This document shows, piece by piece, positions 11,101 through 24,284 of a stretch of 64,000 nucleotides of DNA. A model generated the notes under the pieces. It worked only from the letters and a program-made list of their open reading frames with translations. It was not told the origin of the DNA and did not search any database. The stretch comes from Dillenia suffruticosa (Eukaryota; Streptophyta; Magnoliopsida; Dilleniales; Dilleniaceae): the NCBI GenBank assembly GCA_033439265.1, contig JAVTVX010000019.1, forward strand, positions 22,284,039 to 22,348,038, given 5' to 3'. Numbering within the stretch: the stretch's first letter is position 1; each line of letters starts with the position of its first letter. Made by a program: the position numbers and the translations under genes.

Positions 11101-14100
11101 TTATGAGACATTAGAGGACAAATAGTCTAAGTTCCTTTTTCTAGTTTCTATGTGCATGGATATGTTCATCCTTTTTCTTCACATGAATAAGCAGCATGAG
11201 AAAACCTAAAGCAAAAGGGCTACTGCTCCCCTTTCTCCCACTGAAGCCTAAAGTCAAAAGAAGATGGGATTGATGCGTAGTTGGAGAGATTTGCATCATT
11301 TTCATAACTAACAATGTCTTGACAACATCTTTTATATGAATCTTAATCTGCCTGTAGTAGTGGAAAGGCCTTGTTTGGAAAGCCTCCAACCAATCACAGA
11401 AGACTTTTGATTCGGTGCTCAACTAATTGTTACAATGCATGCTCGATAAAGCACTGTCTACTTACATGGTTTTAAATTATTCTGGTAGCTGAGTTATAGG
11501 TGTCACAAAACGTAAGTTTACATACTGCCAGAAGCTTCTGTTACTTTTGTCATTCCAAGTATGAACTTCTAATCCTTAATTTAGTCAATGTAGAGCTTTC
11601 ATTTATCCCACTTCATCAAATGGAAATTCCCAAACTCTGTTGAATTTGAATCTGGAAGAGTTTTAAAGTTACAATATTATATATAACCAAACATTACTTT
11701 ATAATAAACAGCACATTAGTTAGTCAAAAGAATTTCCTCTTTTCTATTTATGGACCAATAATCTTTTTATAAAAAAGGAATAATCTGAAAGAAGTGAGGA
11801 AATAGCAATTTAGAAGCATGAGATGCCATGAAAAAGAAAATCAAGGAGGACAACTCAATACAAAAGGCAAAAAAGCAACAGATCCGAGATTTATGGCAGG
11901 CCCTACATAACTGGTAAATTAGAACTTGGAATTCACCAGGAAAGTCAGAATTCTGGGAACATGTCAAGATCCAAAGAACCAAGCTATTAAGTGATCTCGC
12001 AACTTTATCAGCAAATGATCTCCATATCTACAGAGAAGTCATTCTAGAAAGTATTCCAATAGATAAAGATGAAAGCTGGCAACTAAAATTGTATTGTCCT
12101 AAGCTTGTTGAACTAATGACCAGAAGAAGAACTCTTTCTAAAGGCCATTCCAGTAAGAGATCCCATTTCCAGCTAACCTCCTATTTCAACCATTTAGTTC
12201 TAAAACTTTGAAGGTATTAGAAGACCGAAAACAACACTGAATGAAAAGTAGGATCAGAACAACTATAATTCTTGCATCAAATATCATGTATTGCATTTTC
12301 TCTAGAGCAAAGGCAAGAACAATGAAACATAAAAAGAAGGCAAAATACATCCTTACAACAGGCTAAGCAGAGAATTTGCAAACATAAAAACATCCTCCTC
12401 ACAAAAAAAGGGTAGAGATGCAAAAGAACAAAGACACATCTATCACATCCCTCAAACTTAATGACTAATATCCAAGCAATAGAAAATACAAAAAAATTGA
12501 TAATTAAATTCAAGAAGGAAGAAAATAACAATGACACGATCTTATAGACTTTGATATGCGAAACAAAAAAACTTAAAACATCATTTAAAATGATATGCTA
12601 GAGTGAAATAAGAGCCTTCGGGAACCAATTATAAAAAGAAGTGATACCTGATGCTCAATGCATACCAGTTGAAGATGCGGTAAAAAATTAGACAATTTGT
12701 GGACTACCATGTTTTACAAAGAAGGGCTTGCTTCCAAGAATTAAAACCAAAGACCTTAGGTAACATGCCAGAAACTTCAGCAAGTCGAATTTGCCCATTC
12801 AATAGGAATCACGAATACTCAGAATCACCTTCCAAACCAGTATGTGACACCGATACGCCAACACATGCTGAATAAAAGTAAGATATTGCCTTGTAGGGTA
12901 TCCTATTATTTTTAAAATACAACAAAAGGCTTTGGATGCACCCGGGATACATATAGAATACAGCAGCGTTAAAATTGAAATTGCTTGGGGACTTTAGGTG
13001 AAATACAGGGTGAAACAAAAAGGCTTGGGGCTCAAGTATATCCTCTTCTCTCTCTTTAATTTTTTTTTTTTATTCATTGGCAAAGAATTTATTAACAAAT
13101 ATTAAAAAATATAAATTATTAATGCCATCCCCATATTTCCACATCTTAGGTTTTGGAAATTTGCCATATTGCCAATATCCAAATTGTGTCACATGCATCA
13201 CACATGTTCATAACCATGCTTCCTTTCCCATACATAAAGCAATTCGAATGTGATCAAATGAAGCCCACAAAATGTCTTAAAACTACCAAGCATAAAAATG
13301 AATGAGAACACATTAGGGCCAAAAGAAAAAGGTGTGTAGTAAGCTAGGATATAATATGTATATTCATATAATACAAGGATTTAATATCTCTACCAGCATA
13401 AAATAATTTTCATATCGTATTAGCATTAATTAGATGTGTTTTAAACTCAACAAAAAACACAATCCTGGTATTCAAATAATCTAATTACAAAATAATACTT
13501 TTGGTTGACTCCTTAATGAACTTTCAAAAATTATAGGAAAATCCCAATCCACAACTATAGTAACAATGTAAAGAATCTCCATAACTACCCATGGGTCAGG
13601 TTATCAAATATATCACAAGCATGGCACGTATCCAAGACTGCAAATGTACAAACATAAGATCCGTTAAGTAAATTATGAGTTGCACAAACAAATATAAATT
13701 CTCTCCCAACTAAAAAGAAATAGAATGAGCAAGCAAAAAAGCCAACCAATCTCCTTGACTCAGCAAGCAAAGGAGAACAAAACAGCCCCCTCCGGAAACA
13801 TGTACTGGGGGTGTGGGGGATCTTCACTTCAGAAACACCGCCTCTACCACATGCCATGCAAACATAGAAAACTCTTTCCATTCAGCACCTCAAACCAAAA
13901 AAATGTAGAGGGCATAGTACCCACCGGTAGCTTCTGCAGTTCTATTTCACAGCATCCTTACATAGTGACTAAGAAAATGACTCTGCACATCATCACTTTT
14001 CCTCTTTGAACAACCAAAGAACTACTTCAATGGGCAAAGGTTTGAGGAGAGTTCAATCCTCCAACCTACAAGCTTGATAGAAATAAAGCTCTTACTATTT

Positions 14101-17100
14101 CCTATGTTGAGTTAATTAGATCATCCATATTTCTGGTAGTGAAACTTTGACAACATAAGAAACTCCTTGCCCCACCAACCCCCCTCGCACACACAGAAAG
14201 GCACACAAATTCCCACTTAATCACAAATTAAATCAAATTTTTTTAGGAGAAAAGAAAAATACACTTGGATTGTCAAAGAAGAAGCCAATATCAAACAAAG
14301 ATCTAAAAGAACACGTCATCTTACTTCAGAATATTAGAAAGAAAAAATTCGATATCTTAGAAACCATTTCAAAATCATCAAGCCCTAACACTTGGAATCC
14401 AGCAAAGAAATTTAGGATCCATTAAATTCACAGAAAACAACTACTAATCTCCTATCTTCCACCACCAGAAAACATTCTAAAGAGTCCAAATAGATTCCTC
14501 TCAATACCAACACTAGAGAAAATCTTGGGAAAAAGACCTCCAGACAGTCTAGTCACTGTTTGGAAAATGGACCTTATTTGATAGTTTGATCTGAATTAAT
14601 AAAACATAATGGTAAATGATAGTTCAGCCAATCAAGAAAAAGGCCAAGACCTTCATTCAAAAGTAAACAGAATTTCTGGAATAACATGTTTTACCCTGGT
14701 TCCATCGCATTAAAAAGTTTTTATTGAACCATAACTGGACCACATCAACAAAGAAAAAAATCTAAGACCACAAAATGTAAAACATAGAAACGGAGATGAG
14801 CAAACACAACCAGACCTAGCGTTAAAAACTAGATGGGGATGCCCACATGAATTGGTTTTCCCTAAAACACTTTGTTCAATGGCATGTTTAGGCATGCATC
14901 CAAGATGGCATCATACATAAAGATAAACCCATTAACAAAGCCAAGCAAAAAGGAAGTGAGCCATTTATATCTATACCACTACTCAATTTTGTTCTTGTAC
15001 CGCCAAAGTATTAACACATGCATAGATCATATACTACACATCCTATGTTGTGCTATTGTCATCAAGAGTAAGAGAATATCATAAAGGTAATTCAGCACAA
15101 GTGTATTTTCAGTGACATCAAGTCTATAGGCAGATATGGCAAAACAACCAACCAGCATGATAACAGAAAATTGCAGAGCAAAGAAAGATGAAAAGCATGA
15201 CCAGACATAGTACCTGTAGAACTCTTTTATTGCTGATATAGACTTCTCTCGAAGGCATTCTTCAGAAAACTTTTCTACAGGAGCATTTTGGGTGAAAGCA
15301 GGCCCCTGAATGTGTGCAGGAGGTGATGTTGCCAAAGATCTGTCAAAACCACGATCATGCGTCCTGGCCTCCCTGCTTCCATAATGTGCATTACAGTCTT
15401 GCATGCTTGATTGGTCAAAACCAGATAAGCCTCCAAATCTGTCTGAGACATATCTTGGAGCAAGATCTTCTCTCGAGCTAAAAGCAGTCCGCTCTGATAC
15501 TGAACTGTGACCGTTCATTGCAACAGTCAATCTCCTTGAGTCACCAGCAGTCGTAGACATATCTACACGAGGAGCGCTTGACATGGATGACAGACCTCTA
15601 ATAGACATTCCCCTAGCGAGACCACCTTGTGGACCGAGTGTAATGGAATCATTGCCAAGAGGTCTCTGAGGCAAAGGAACTGAGAGAGTCCTACCCTCGT
15701 GAGAATGTCTCTCTTCCAGCCGAACGTCTTGGGCACCATAGCCACGAGGTTGTGCAGGTAAACCCCGGAAACCCCCCATCTGGGAATTTGGAGAAGATAA
15801 CATAGGTGAACCTCTAGGACCAAAATCCATGGGTTGGCCCCTTCTTGGAGTAGAGCCAATGCCAGGGCCACGAGACAACCTACCAATTTGTGCTTGTCTT
15901 TCTTGAGCAGCATCTCTGTGAACCTCTTCAATCTTCTTAGGACCTTCAACCTTCCTCCTCTGTTGCCATTTGTTCTTTCTCAAATCAATTGAGTCTCTTA
16001 ACATGAATCTTACCCTAGTGGACAATTTTGTGTTCTCTGAAAGTTGTGCCATCATGTCAAAATATGCATCCATATGCTCCTTGGCTTTGGGGTGGTCAAT
16101 GATCTCCCCAATGGTGCTCATTAATTTGCACAAAGCTTCAACATCTTCTTCATCAGGGTTCTGATACTGACCCAACAACTTTTTAATGCAATCATGCATT
16201 ATTCTCTCTGTCAGCATCTTCTTCTTGTACAGTTCCCCAATTAATCTAATATTGCCCAACATCCTTCTTCGTGCCTTGATCCTTTTCGCCTCTCTTTCCT
16301 CTTCAGACTGTTTTACCTCACCTTCCTCTTCAACTCTATTAGCTTCTTCCTGCTCCCTTTCCCCTCTCTCAAACTCCTCCTGACACTTGTTGAGAAGGAC
16401 CCTCTTAAAAGTGATCTTCTGACCGTCCTCACTGAAATCAGGCAACTCACTAGCAAGGTGATAACAGAAATCAGCATACATTTCACAAAACGTTGGCTCC
16501 ATTAGAGCTTTATCAAAAATCTGTGAGATCACCCCAGTAAGAGTTTCTGCACTGTCAATGTTAACTGCCTTCACTTGCTCAAAAAGTTTTTCAAAATTCT
16601 GGGGAGTTAGCTTGTTTAGGATAGCTTTCAACTGCCTTTGTTTGGCCTCTTCCTCATCTTGCACCTTACCAACTTCATACTTCTTTTCAGCTTTGTGCAT
16701 TACCTGTAATGGGGTCTGAGGAGAAGGAATTAGACCCTTTTGAAAAGCAGTAGCACGCTGCCACCTATCAGCATCAGAATTGCCTCGCTGCATCCCTCCC
16801 TGTGAAGCCAGTGATTGCATAGGCCCGGAAAGAATTCCACCAACATATTGGGTGGGTGTCTGTGCACGTGGGTTCCTCAATACACCATAATTAGCTCCCT
16901 GACCAGGTCGAAATCCTACTACATTACCTGCAAAACCAATATCCAGTCGCAAACCCCTCCCTGAAGCAAAAGGCCCTGGTAGCTTACTCCACTTGTCCTC
17001 ATCAGCAATTCCACTCCCACGGCGATCAGTCCATGACCCACTACTTGGTCTATCCATGTTCCTTCCAGGGCTAGGGTATGAATCATGATCAACAAGATGA

Positions 17101-20100
17101 GTAGCACCAACAGTTGCACCCAGTAAAGCCTCTGCAATATCTGATCTAATCCTGAATCCATCGGGAAGGTCAGTATACTGCTCAGAAAATTTCAGCAAGA
17201 AATCCCTAGAGTACCTTTTGGCAACAAGTCCATCTCTATTATCATCATGACTCTTTGGTCCTCCAAGAACTTGTTCGCCTTTCCCTGAAGGTTCAAGGTT
17301 TGGACTAGAGATATCAGCTGCATCTTCCCAGTCATCAGGCTCCATTTTAGTCTGATTGCAATTCTCACTAGCATCATCTTCCAGAGTAGCATCAGTTGCC
17401 ATTTGCCTTATAGCAATTCCAGATCTGCTTTCTGTGCTTTCAGAAACAATAGTAGTTTCCTTCTTTTCCTCAGGAACCTTATAAGCCCCATATATGTCGG
17501 ATGTGGTCCCAGTATTATCTGCTTTAAGACAAATTTCCTTCTTCTTTTTCTTCCCTCGAGCTGTGGTACTCTTTGCTCTAATTGATTCCAAAGTGGGTTT
17601 ATCCTTGGCAACAGACATTGGCAAAGATACAAAGCCACCAACAGTGCTGTCAACTGCATCCCCTTCAAGTTTTGGAGTTGCATCTGGAGGGAAGGAAACT
17701 TGGCCAGGCATAGAATCCTGATCCATTATGTCTGATTTCTGACCCACACCATCCATACTATCCATGTGATAACTTGCACCCAAAGAGGCATCCAAAGTTG
17801 AAGTCTTACTACTATGACTAACTACAGATGCAGTAGCAGTGGGTGATCCAGTTCCAACAATAAGAGAATCCAGACGCATTGAAACAGGCATCATTGACTT
17901 CTCACTTGTGGTGGAGTGAACCAAAGCTGCTTTTAACTCCGGCAAGCTTTCTGGGGGCCCCCCATTTTCAATAGCTGCTACCTTCTGAGTGGAGTCCTGT
18001 TCATTTTGTTGTGCAGTTTCCAGAAATTTTGAAGAAAGGGAATCTGTAAATTCACAAGAACTACTATTTTCTTCTTTAGGCCCCAGAGGTAAACTAACCT
18101 CCCCATGTTCTTTGGTTTCTCCAGCATCATGCATTACGGATTCCCCTTGATTTGTATGAGAAAATGTGTCCATAGTGCTAACATTGGGTTCAGTAACAGA
18201 TATTTCAGATGATAAGGATCTTAAGCCCTCTATATCATCACTCTCCTTTACCTCAGGTGCACTAGCAGTCACAGCAGGTATGGATGTTGATTCCCGGTGA
18301 GAGTCCGAGACAGTCTTGCTGTTTTCGGATGAGGTGAGAGTGATTTTGGCATCTAAAGGATCAGAGGACCAATCATTAAAAGAAGAATGTTGCTCTAAAG
18401 CCCGAGACGATGTGTTTGAAGAAGACTTGGATTGTCCACTAGTCTGCAAGAAGAATGTAAATTCAATGCATATAAAAATATCAGCTAGAAGCAAAACAAT
18501 GACCCTAAAGTAGTGGAAATAACAGGAACAAAGTTTTACATACCTGTGATTGCACTTGTGATTGTCCATTTTTACCTGGCTTCTTCTGGTGATCCTTGAA
18601 AGATTCTGACCTACCCATGGTCTCCCTTCTTCTGCCATCAGTATTAGTCACAACTGATGCAGAGTCCTCAGATGAAACCTCAGCCGCTGAGGATGAGATG
18701 CTGGGAGGCACACCCTCCACAGAAACAGCGGCAGATGTTGCAGTAGACTGTTTAATTGTGACAGGCCTCAATTGCTGTGAAGAACTTTCAGAACTGATTT
18801 CAGAATATTTGGGAGAATGGGACAAACGAATTTCCCCAGGCCCTCTTGAAAGTTTGGATGATTCAACATTTTCAACATTAGGTGCACTAGTTGTAACTTG
18901 TGAGGCTGAGGCCCGTTCTCCAATAGACCCAGTAGCAGGCGTAAGTGTTGCTTGTACAGTAGATGACAAAGCAGATGACACTGCACTACGAACATCACGG
19001 CCACGTTCCAAGTTTCCTGGTTCCGCAATGCCATGCATGGTGGGGCCAGTTTTATTAATAGACATGGAATGTGGGTTTATAAATGATGCATTTTGTGAAC
19101 CCTGGTTAACTTGATAGTTAAACCGTGGCGCCTGAGAACCTGGAGTTATCTGAGTGCTGGTTAGAGGAACGGAACTAGGCGGGAAAAAGAGAGAACCGGC
19201 ATTGTAACTATTGGGGTAATAGTTGATTGGACGACCAGCAGAAAATGAAGCAATAGGCTGGGACTGAGGAACATTAGAATGCGACCATGGCATTGATGTG
19301 CCACCGTCTGAATAAGATTCAGTTCGTTTATCAAGCCTCAATTCTTCATGTGTCTTCGGATCAGTTATCTTAACAGGCCTACGAGGGCCACCAAACTTCC
19401 CAGCTTGCTGCTGAGGGAATTGTGGGGCCATACTGATTCCCATGTTGCCTAACTGATGTGGCAGCTGAGGATTCATTTGAGCAGTGAAACTCAAGCCCTG
19501 GCCTTGATGCATGATACCCTGAGGCTGCATTGGATGGGATTGAATACCTGCAACAAACATTTGCTGCTGCATTTGGGGAGCATTTGCCATTGGTAATGGT
19601 ACTGGAATAGGCAACTGTATCGAAGTGGCTGCCTGAGATTGGATCTGTGGATTGGAGCCACTGAATTGTACAGGAACCTGAGATTGATGATATGGCATTG
19701 GCATGGACATCCCGGCGGCAGGAAGAACAGAAGATTTTTGTGCCTGGCGTGCAGGGGGTACAGCAGAAGCTTGCATGTCCTTTTTGACCTTGGACAGGGC
19801 ACTAGAATCGCCTCCACGAGGTTGTTCACCATCAACCACTTCCTTCCTTGGTAACTGCTGCTTTGGAACAGATGGAACTGGCATCGCAGGACCAGTTCTT
19901 AAAGAATCATGACGTGCCTGGATAGAAAATATTAATAGAACCCAAAAGTAAGTAGATGGCTCAATTCTAAGTATCATGCATGTAATTACTCCAGGGATAA
20001 TTGGCTCAGGAGATATTCAAGCAAATTTATCTTCATTATCAGATGCCTATAGAAAAGAAGATATGCACAATTACATGTAATTAACAGTTATTGTTGAATT

Positions 20101-20434
20101 AGATGAATGGACACAAAAGTGTAATTGCAGCACAAACCTGAACTCGTTTCTGCTCATCCAAGTTTGGTGGGGCTGAGCTTGTCCGAGCTGGTATCTACAG
20201 TTAGAATAAGAACATTTCTTCATGCAATCTCTATAAATCCCCAAATATATATATGTATAAGGTAAGGCATATTGCTTTACCTGCATCCCATTCATGACGT
20301 TAGGGCTTATGGAACCAAACTGAAAAGGAAATTGTCTTGCTGCATCTCCTGGAACTACACATTATTAAAGATACAAACCATTATTGGAGAGTAATTAGAG
20401 TAGACAAAACTAAATAAATAGGGTAGACATGTTA

Positions 20435-20474
<40 letters not shown>

Positions 20475-21228
20475 AATAAATTTGTTATATAGGATAAAAG
20501 AACATCACACCTCTGGCGGGTGTGGTGGGTGTAGTTGAGGTAGAAGTAGCAACAGAAGGTTGAGACGAAGGGGTCCTTGGCACAGGTTGGTTGCTTTTAT
20601 TGGTTGATGAATCACTTGGTTTGGCAGAGACAACTGCAACAGGTGCATCTGATGCCCCTATAGTATAGGGAAAGCAATGAATTGAAATTTCGAGATTTTA
20701 GTTCTGAAAATTCCATTTTGCAAGAATTTCAAAATGGAAGAATGCAATTCAGAAAATATATAAACATACCATGCAAATGGGTTGGGGGAACATAAGCACC
20801 ATTCTGTACAGTTCGGGCAGCAGGAGCATAAGTGCCAGACTCCGAATTTACAGTCGAAACGCTAGCCCTAGAGTGTCCTCCTTGCGCATTATTAGACTTC
20901 TTAAAGCTAAAAAATTAAATTAAATTAAATTAAAAAAATAAATAAAATTTAAGAAAATCAATGTGAAACCCTAAATCAAATAAAACCCCTAGTTTATCTT
21001 TAGGGAAAAAAAGTATGCAGGCAAAAAAATTTCGGGGGAAAACTAATACCTCCGATGGGGGGCCAAGGACGGATTGGTGGAGGGGGAAGGTGGTGGAGCA
21101 GCGGAGCCACCGCCGCCCTTGGAGGAATTGCCGCCGGAAAAACCCCTCTGCTGGCCGGAGTTACCGGATCGACCCGATTTTCTGTACTGAGAATCGCTCT
21201 TGTCAGACCTTGATTGCTTGAGGGACAT
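8106..21228 (-). CDS. EIF4G: Eukaryotic translation initiation factor 4G (eIF4G)
   Basis: Exons on the minus strand: 21228-21050, 20906-20770, 20657-20511, 20354-20281, 20194-20138, 19917-18544, 18443-15214, 8732-8538 and 8436-8106. They total 5,724 bp, all in phase, giving 1,907 residues, the expected size for plant eIF4G. Seen: the N-terminus MSLKQSRSDKS resembles plant eIF4G; conserved KITDPKTHEELRLDKR lies near residue 400; a canonical eIF4E-binding site YSRDFLL (YxxxxL-phi) is at about 1067; MIF4G spans about 1258-1485; and an MA3 domain from about 1722 runs into the C-terminus. Known: eIF4G is the cytoplasmic scaffold that joins eIF4E, eIF4A and eIF3, recruits capped mRNA, and is a common host factor for plant RNA viruses. 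A possible 5'-UTR intron lies at 21275-21387. The leader is strongly pyrimidine-rich in the sense direction. The intron between 8733 and 15213 is unusually long and splits MA3. Confidence 0.96.
8733..15213 (-). other. 6.5-kb intron of eIF4G
   Basis: The sense-strand donor is at 15213-15212 (CAG|GTACTATG) and the acceptor at 8734-8733 (TATCCAG). The content is A-rich on the plus strand, that is T-rich in the transcript, as plant introns are. There is one probable insertion at about 9743-10086. No conserved open frame was recognised in the remainder; the open frames here are short and without family features. Confidence 0.85.
9721..10108. mobile_element. Probable short retroelement insertion flanked by direct repeats (in eIF4G intron)
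   Basis: About 340 bp lie between two imperfect copies of GCCTGCAAGCACTATGACAA (9721-9740 and 10087-10106, about three mismatches). The repeat can be extended leftward over CTCATTTTGC to about 30 bp. The interior opens with a CAA-rich stretch and then CTTAATCCCAAATTTTGGGA (9777-9796), a motif found again at 32976-32995. The direct repeats are consistent with an old target-site duplication. No coding domain is present, so a SINE-like or other non-autonomous element is likely. Confidence 0.5.
20439..20472. repeat. (AG)n microsatellite in an eIF4G intron
   Basis: About 17 AG units lie in the intron between exons 3 and 4 of eIF4G. In the transcript this is a CU tract about 40-70 nt downstream of the exon 3 donor. 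Confidence 0.95.
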
Positions 21229-21700
21229 ATATTCGAACCCTCGCGATCCTTCTTTACTCTCTTCGCTTGATTTTCTGCTCGCAGATCCAACCAACCAAAA
21301 AATAAAAAACAGATATAAGTAATCGCGAATATATGGAGAGCACCGAAGACGGTAAAAGGGAAAAATGTCGAGAGGGGGTAAAGTGAACCTGAAGTCACAG
21401 AGAGCGAATTAGGGTTTTAAAATGTGAGAAGAGGGTCAAATAGATTGGCGGGAATCATTAAGTAGACGGATTGGGGGATATAATGACGGGGAGGGAGAAG
21501 AGGGAGAGAAGGGAGAGAAGAGAGAGAAGGAAAAAAAAGAAGTGAAGAGGGAGGGGGGAGAGAGAAAAGAGAGAAAAGCAATGTGAGAGTATTGGTGAAA
21601 CACAGGGGGAAGAGAGGAGAGAGGAGAGAGGAGAGAGGAGAGAGGAGAGAGGAGAGAATTAACAAACGGACTTGAAGATGGTCAAAAGGGTAGGTTTTTT
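21229..21700 (-). promoter_or_regulatory. eIF4G 5' leader with GA/CT-rich tract
   Basis: Upstream of the eIF4G start, 21480-21660 is almost pure purine on the plus strand (pyrimidine in the gene's sense direction). It includes about six tandem GAGAGAG-type 7-bp units at 21612-21657. Such pyrimidine patches are typical of plant core promoters and leaders. A candidate leader intron has donor CAG|GTTCAC (GT at 21387-21386) and acceptor GCAG ending at 21275. No TATA box is claimed. Confidence 0.55.
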
Positions 21701-24284
21701 AGGAGATCGAAATCGAACGGGTCACGTCGCGTCGCCCGTCTATTAGAGCACTTCGTTCGCGCTCTCTCTTTTAGTTCTGCTTTTGCAAGTTGCGCTGCTT
21801 GGTGTTTGGGTCTACAGTGGCGCTCTTCTCACAAAGTAGAACGCTAGTTTCACCGACCTCTACGCTTCCCCGCTACACCTTTTATTAACGCGCCCACGCG
21901 CCTCCCTTGTTCTTTGCCTATAGAAATGATGAAGATCATTTTGATTTCCATAGCCAAAGCAAAATCTATAAAATTTTATGTATTCATAAGAATTTAAATA
22001 TTAACTCTTAATTTTAGGAAAAAGTAAAAGCATTTTACCTTTTGCATATCCCTGCAAAGACTTTGATTTCAACACCCTTTACGCCTTTTCTAAACTATTT
22101 TTACAAAATTAACTATTATTTTACTTGAAAATTTTTACAAAATCCTAATTTTTGGGAGATTAATTATATTGCGAGTCCCTAAATTAGGATTTGAAATAAA
22201 AAAAAAAAAAAAATTTGAACTTCATTTGGGTTTTTCTATTAATATCTTTGAGCTTGAAATTATGCAAGTAACATTAAGTCATTTCTTATTTTTGCTTAAA
22301 TAAATGACACAATATATTTATCCGCTACTCTATTCAATTGTGGGAATTAGGGAAACCAGAAAAAGAAACATGATCATGATCATGATCATGATCATGGGCT
22401 TTACTCTCTTCTAATTTATCTGGCTTATGAAATTCATGATGGATAAATGTGAAGTTCTCTCAAATATAGCATCATCACATGTATCTCACATAGGATGATG
22501 CAAGCATGTTATCAGGATTGGATTAATTAGTGCGCAAGAAGAACCAGGCCCAATTGTTGGAACAGACTTCTACGGCCCAAAGATGAGATTGGGCTCAAAC
22601 ATCGTCTCACCTCCAAACATGAAAACAATAACACTAACCTAATGGTTGTGTTGCATATCATATAGCATAGCATGGCATAGCAGCACATGATAGGCTCGGG
22701 TTCGGCTAGCATGGCATAGCAGCACAAAAAATACCAATATGTTTCAACTCAAGTGACATCTTCCTCCTCCCCATATAATAAAATAGGTTTCAAATCTTGG
22801 TATGTATAAAACAAAACAAAAAATAAAAAATAAAAAATAAAAAATAGCAGCACATAATGTCCCCAAGGGGACAACAAAGTATATACATCTTTTCCTCTAA
22901 TTCCATGACTTAGGGTTTAACGGCACATAATGTGTTATTTTTGGGGATTTCAAAAGTGTATGATCGATTAGACTTTGTCAAAATTAAAATTCATTTAATT
23001 CATAACTCAACTCAATTTTTAGTGGATTAATTTCCTTTTTTCTCAGCATCCGCTCACACCCACCTCACGTGGGACTTAACTCGGTGATAAGATCATATAC
23101 ATTAATTTAATTAAAATTGGTAGATTAGATATTCCTAATATAAATAAAAAAAAAAAAAGCAAGCAAGCAAGCATGGTAGTCAATTAAGATACAAAAATTT
23201 TCTCAGTACTATAAAATAATTCCAAAAAATAAAAATAAAAAGAATAAGTTAAATATAGCATTTTATGATTGTTGTTTATAAATTTAGATAGTTTCCTTCC
23301 CAGGTGACGTTCACACACCCTGAGCAATGAGTTTTTGGTCGGTTTTGGATTATATTTGGGAGTATGTTGAAAACTCACGACGGCGGATAAAGTGTTCCAG
23401 AATGATAGTTTGATGGTATAAATCTCTCTCTTTTAATATGATAATCTAGGATCATATCCTTGTAAAAAAAAAAAAAAAAGAATCGGTGGACAAAGTGTGT
23501 GGTAATACGATTGATTGAGAGACGTGGGAATCACAGAATCAGCTGCCGCATTGCTTTTCCATTCGTCAACATCTTCGGTTGATGAAATTGACTCTAAACA
23601 TGAGGTGGAGACAAAGAAGTGAACATTCGCCCCTCCGTACATCCATCCATCCATCCATCCATACATGCGACTTGAACAAATTTTATTCTCGTTCCTTCTT
23701 GGTGTATGATTTTAAACATTAAAAATTCGCAACATGTGATTTTTTTTGGGGGGGAGGGGGCGGGGTGTTTGTTTTCTAGGTAAATAATGTCTTTCCTTTG
23801 TATCCTTTTTTATAATTTTTGTGATTATTACTTTATTATTGCATTTTTTTTTTCCACAAAAGTAAATCAATTAAAGCAAATCCAAAACAACCGAGAGAGA
23901 AATGTTTTTTTTTTTTTTTTGTTTTTTGTTTTCACGAAAAACCGACCTTTTTTTGAATATGATATTTTAACCGTCAATAAAAAAAATGTGATAATTTATA
24001 AATCTTTACCAAATAAATCTTTGAACCGATACAAGCGTCTATAATATCCATGTGCTCGACCTCTATGGTAGAAAAAGCAACTATGATCTATAAAACAACT
24101 TTTTAACTAATAGAAAAACTATCTATCGAAAAAAAATACTTTGTAAGAAATTTTCTTTTATCAAGGCCTTTAACAAAATCTAGATTAATATATCCAATAA
24201 CTCTATCTCTGATTCTCCCAAACTATAAACAAATATCAATAGATCTACACAAATATTTAAAATTTCAATGAACTACTTTTATAT
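21701..24284. other. Gene-poor intergenic region upstream of eIF4G
   Basis: AT-rich sequence with several simple repeats: a TGATCA array (22369-22396), an A15 run (22199-22213), AAATA-type repeats (22810-22845), a CATC array (23643-23662), and a T8G7 tract (23740-23754). A 19-bp direct repeat, AGCATGGCATAGCAGCACA, occurs at 22668-22686 and 22708-22726. No gene recognised. Confidence 0.6.
22369..22396. repeat. Tandem TGATCA array
   Basis: Four to five tandem TGATCA units. Because each unit is itself a palindrome, the whole array is self-complementary and could form a small hairpin. Confidence 0.9.

Noticed and set aside
18596-19114. Plus-strand 172-codon open frame.
   Set aside because: Antisense shadow of eIF4G exon 6; composition reflects codons of the real gene.
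21417-21665. Minus-strand Ser/Leu/Pro-rich open frame upstream of eIF4G.
   Set aside because: Low-complexity product of the pyrimidine-rich leader; no ATG-to-domain structure.
22440-22540. GATGATGCAAGC near CATCATCAC, which recalls a miR172-like word.
   Set aside because: The miR172 sequence itself is not present and the flanks do not form a proper hairpin arm.
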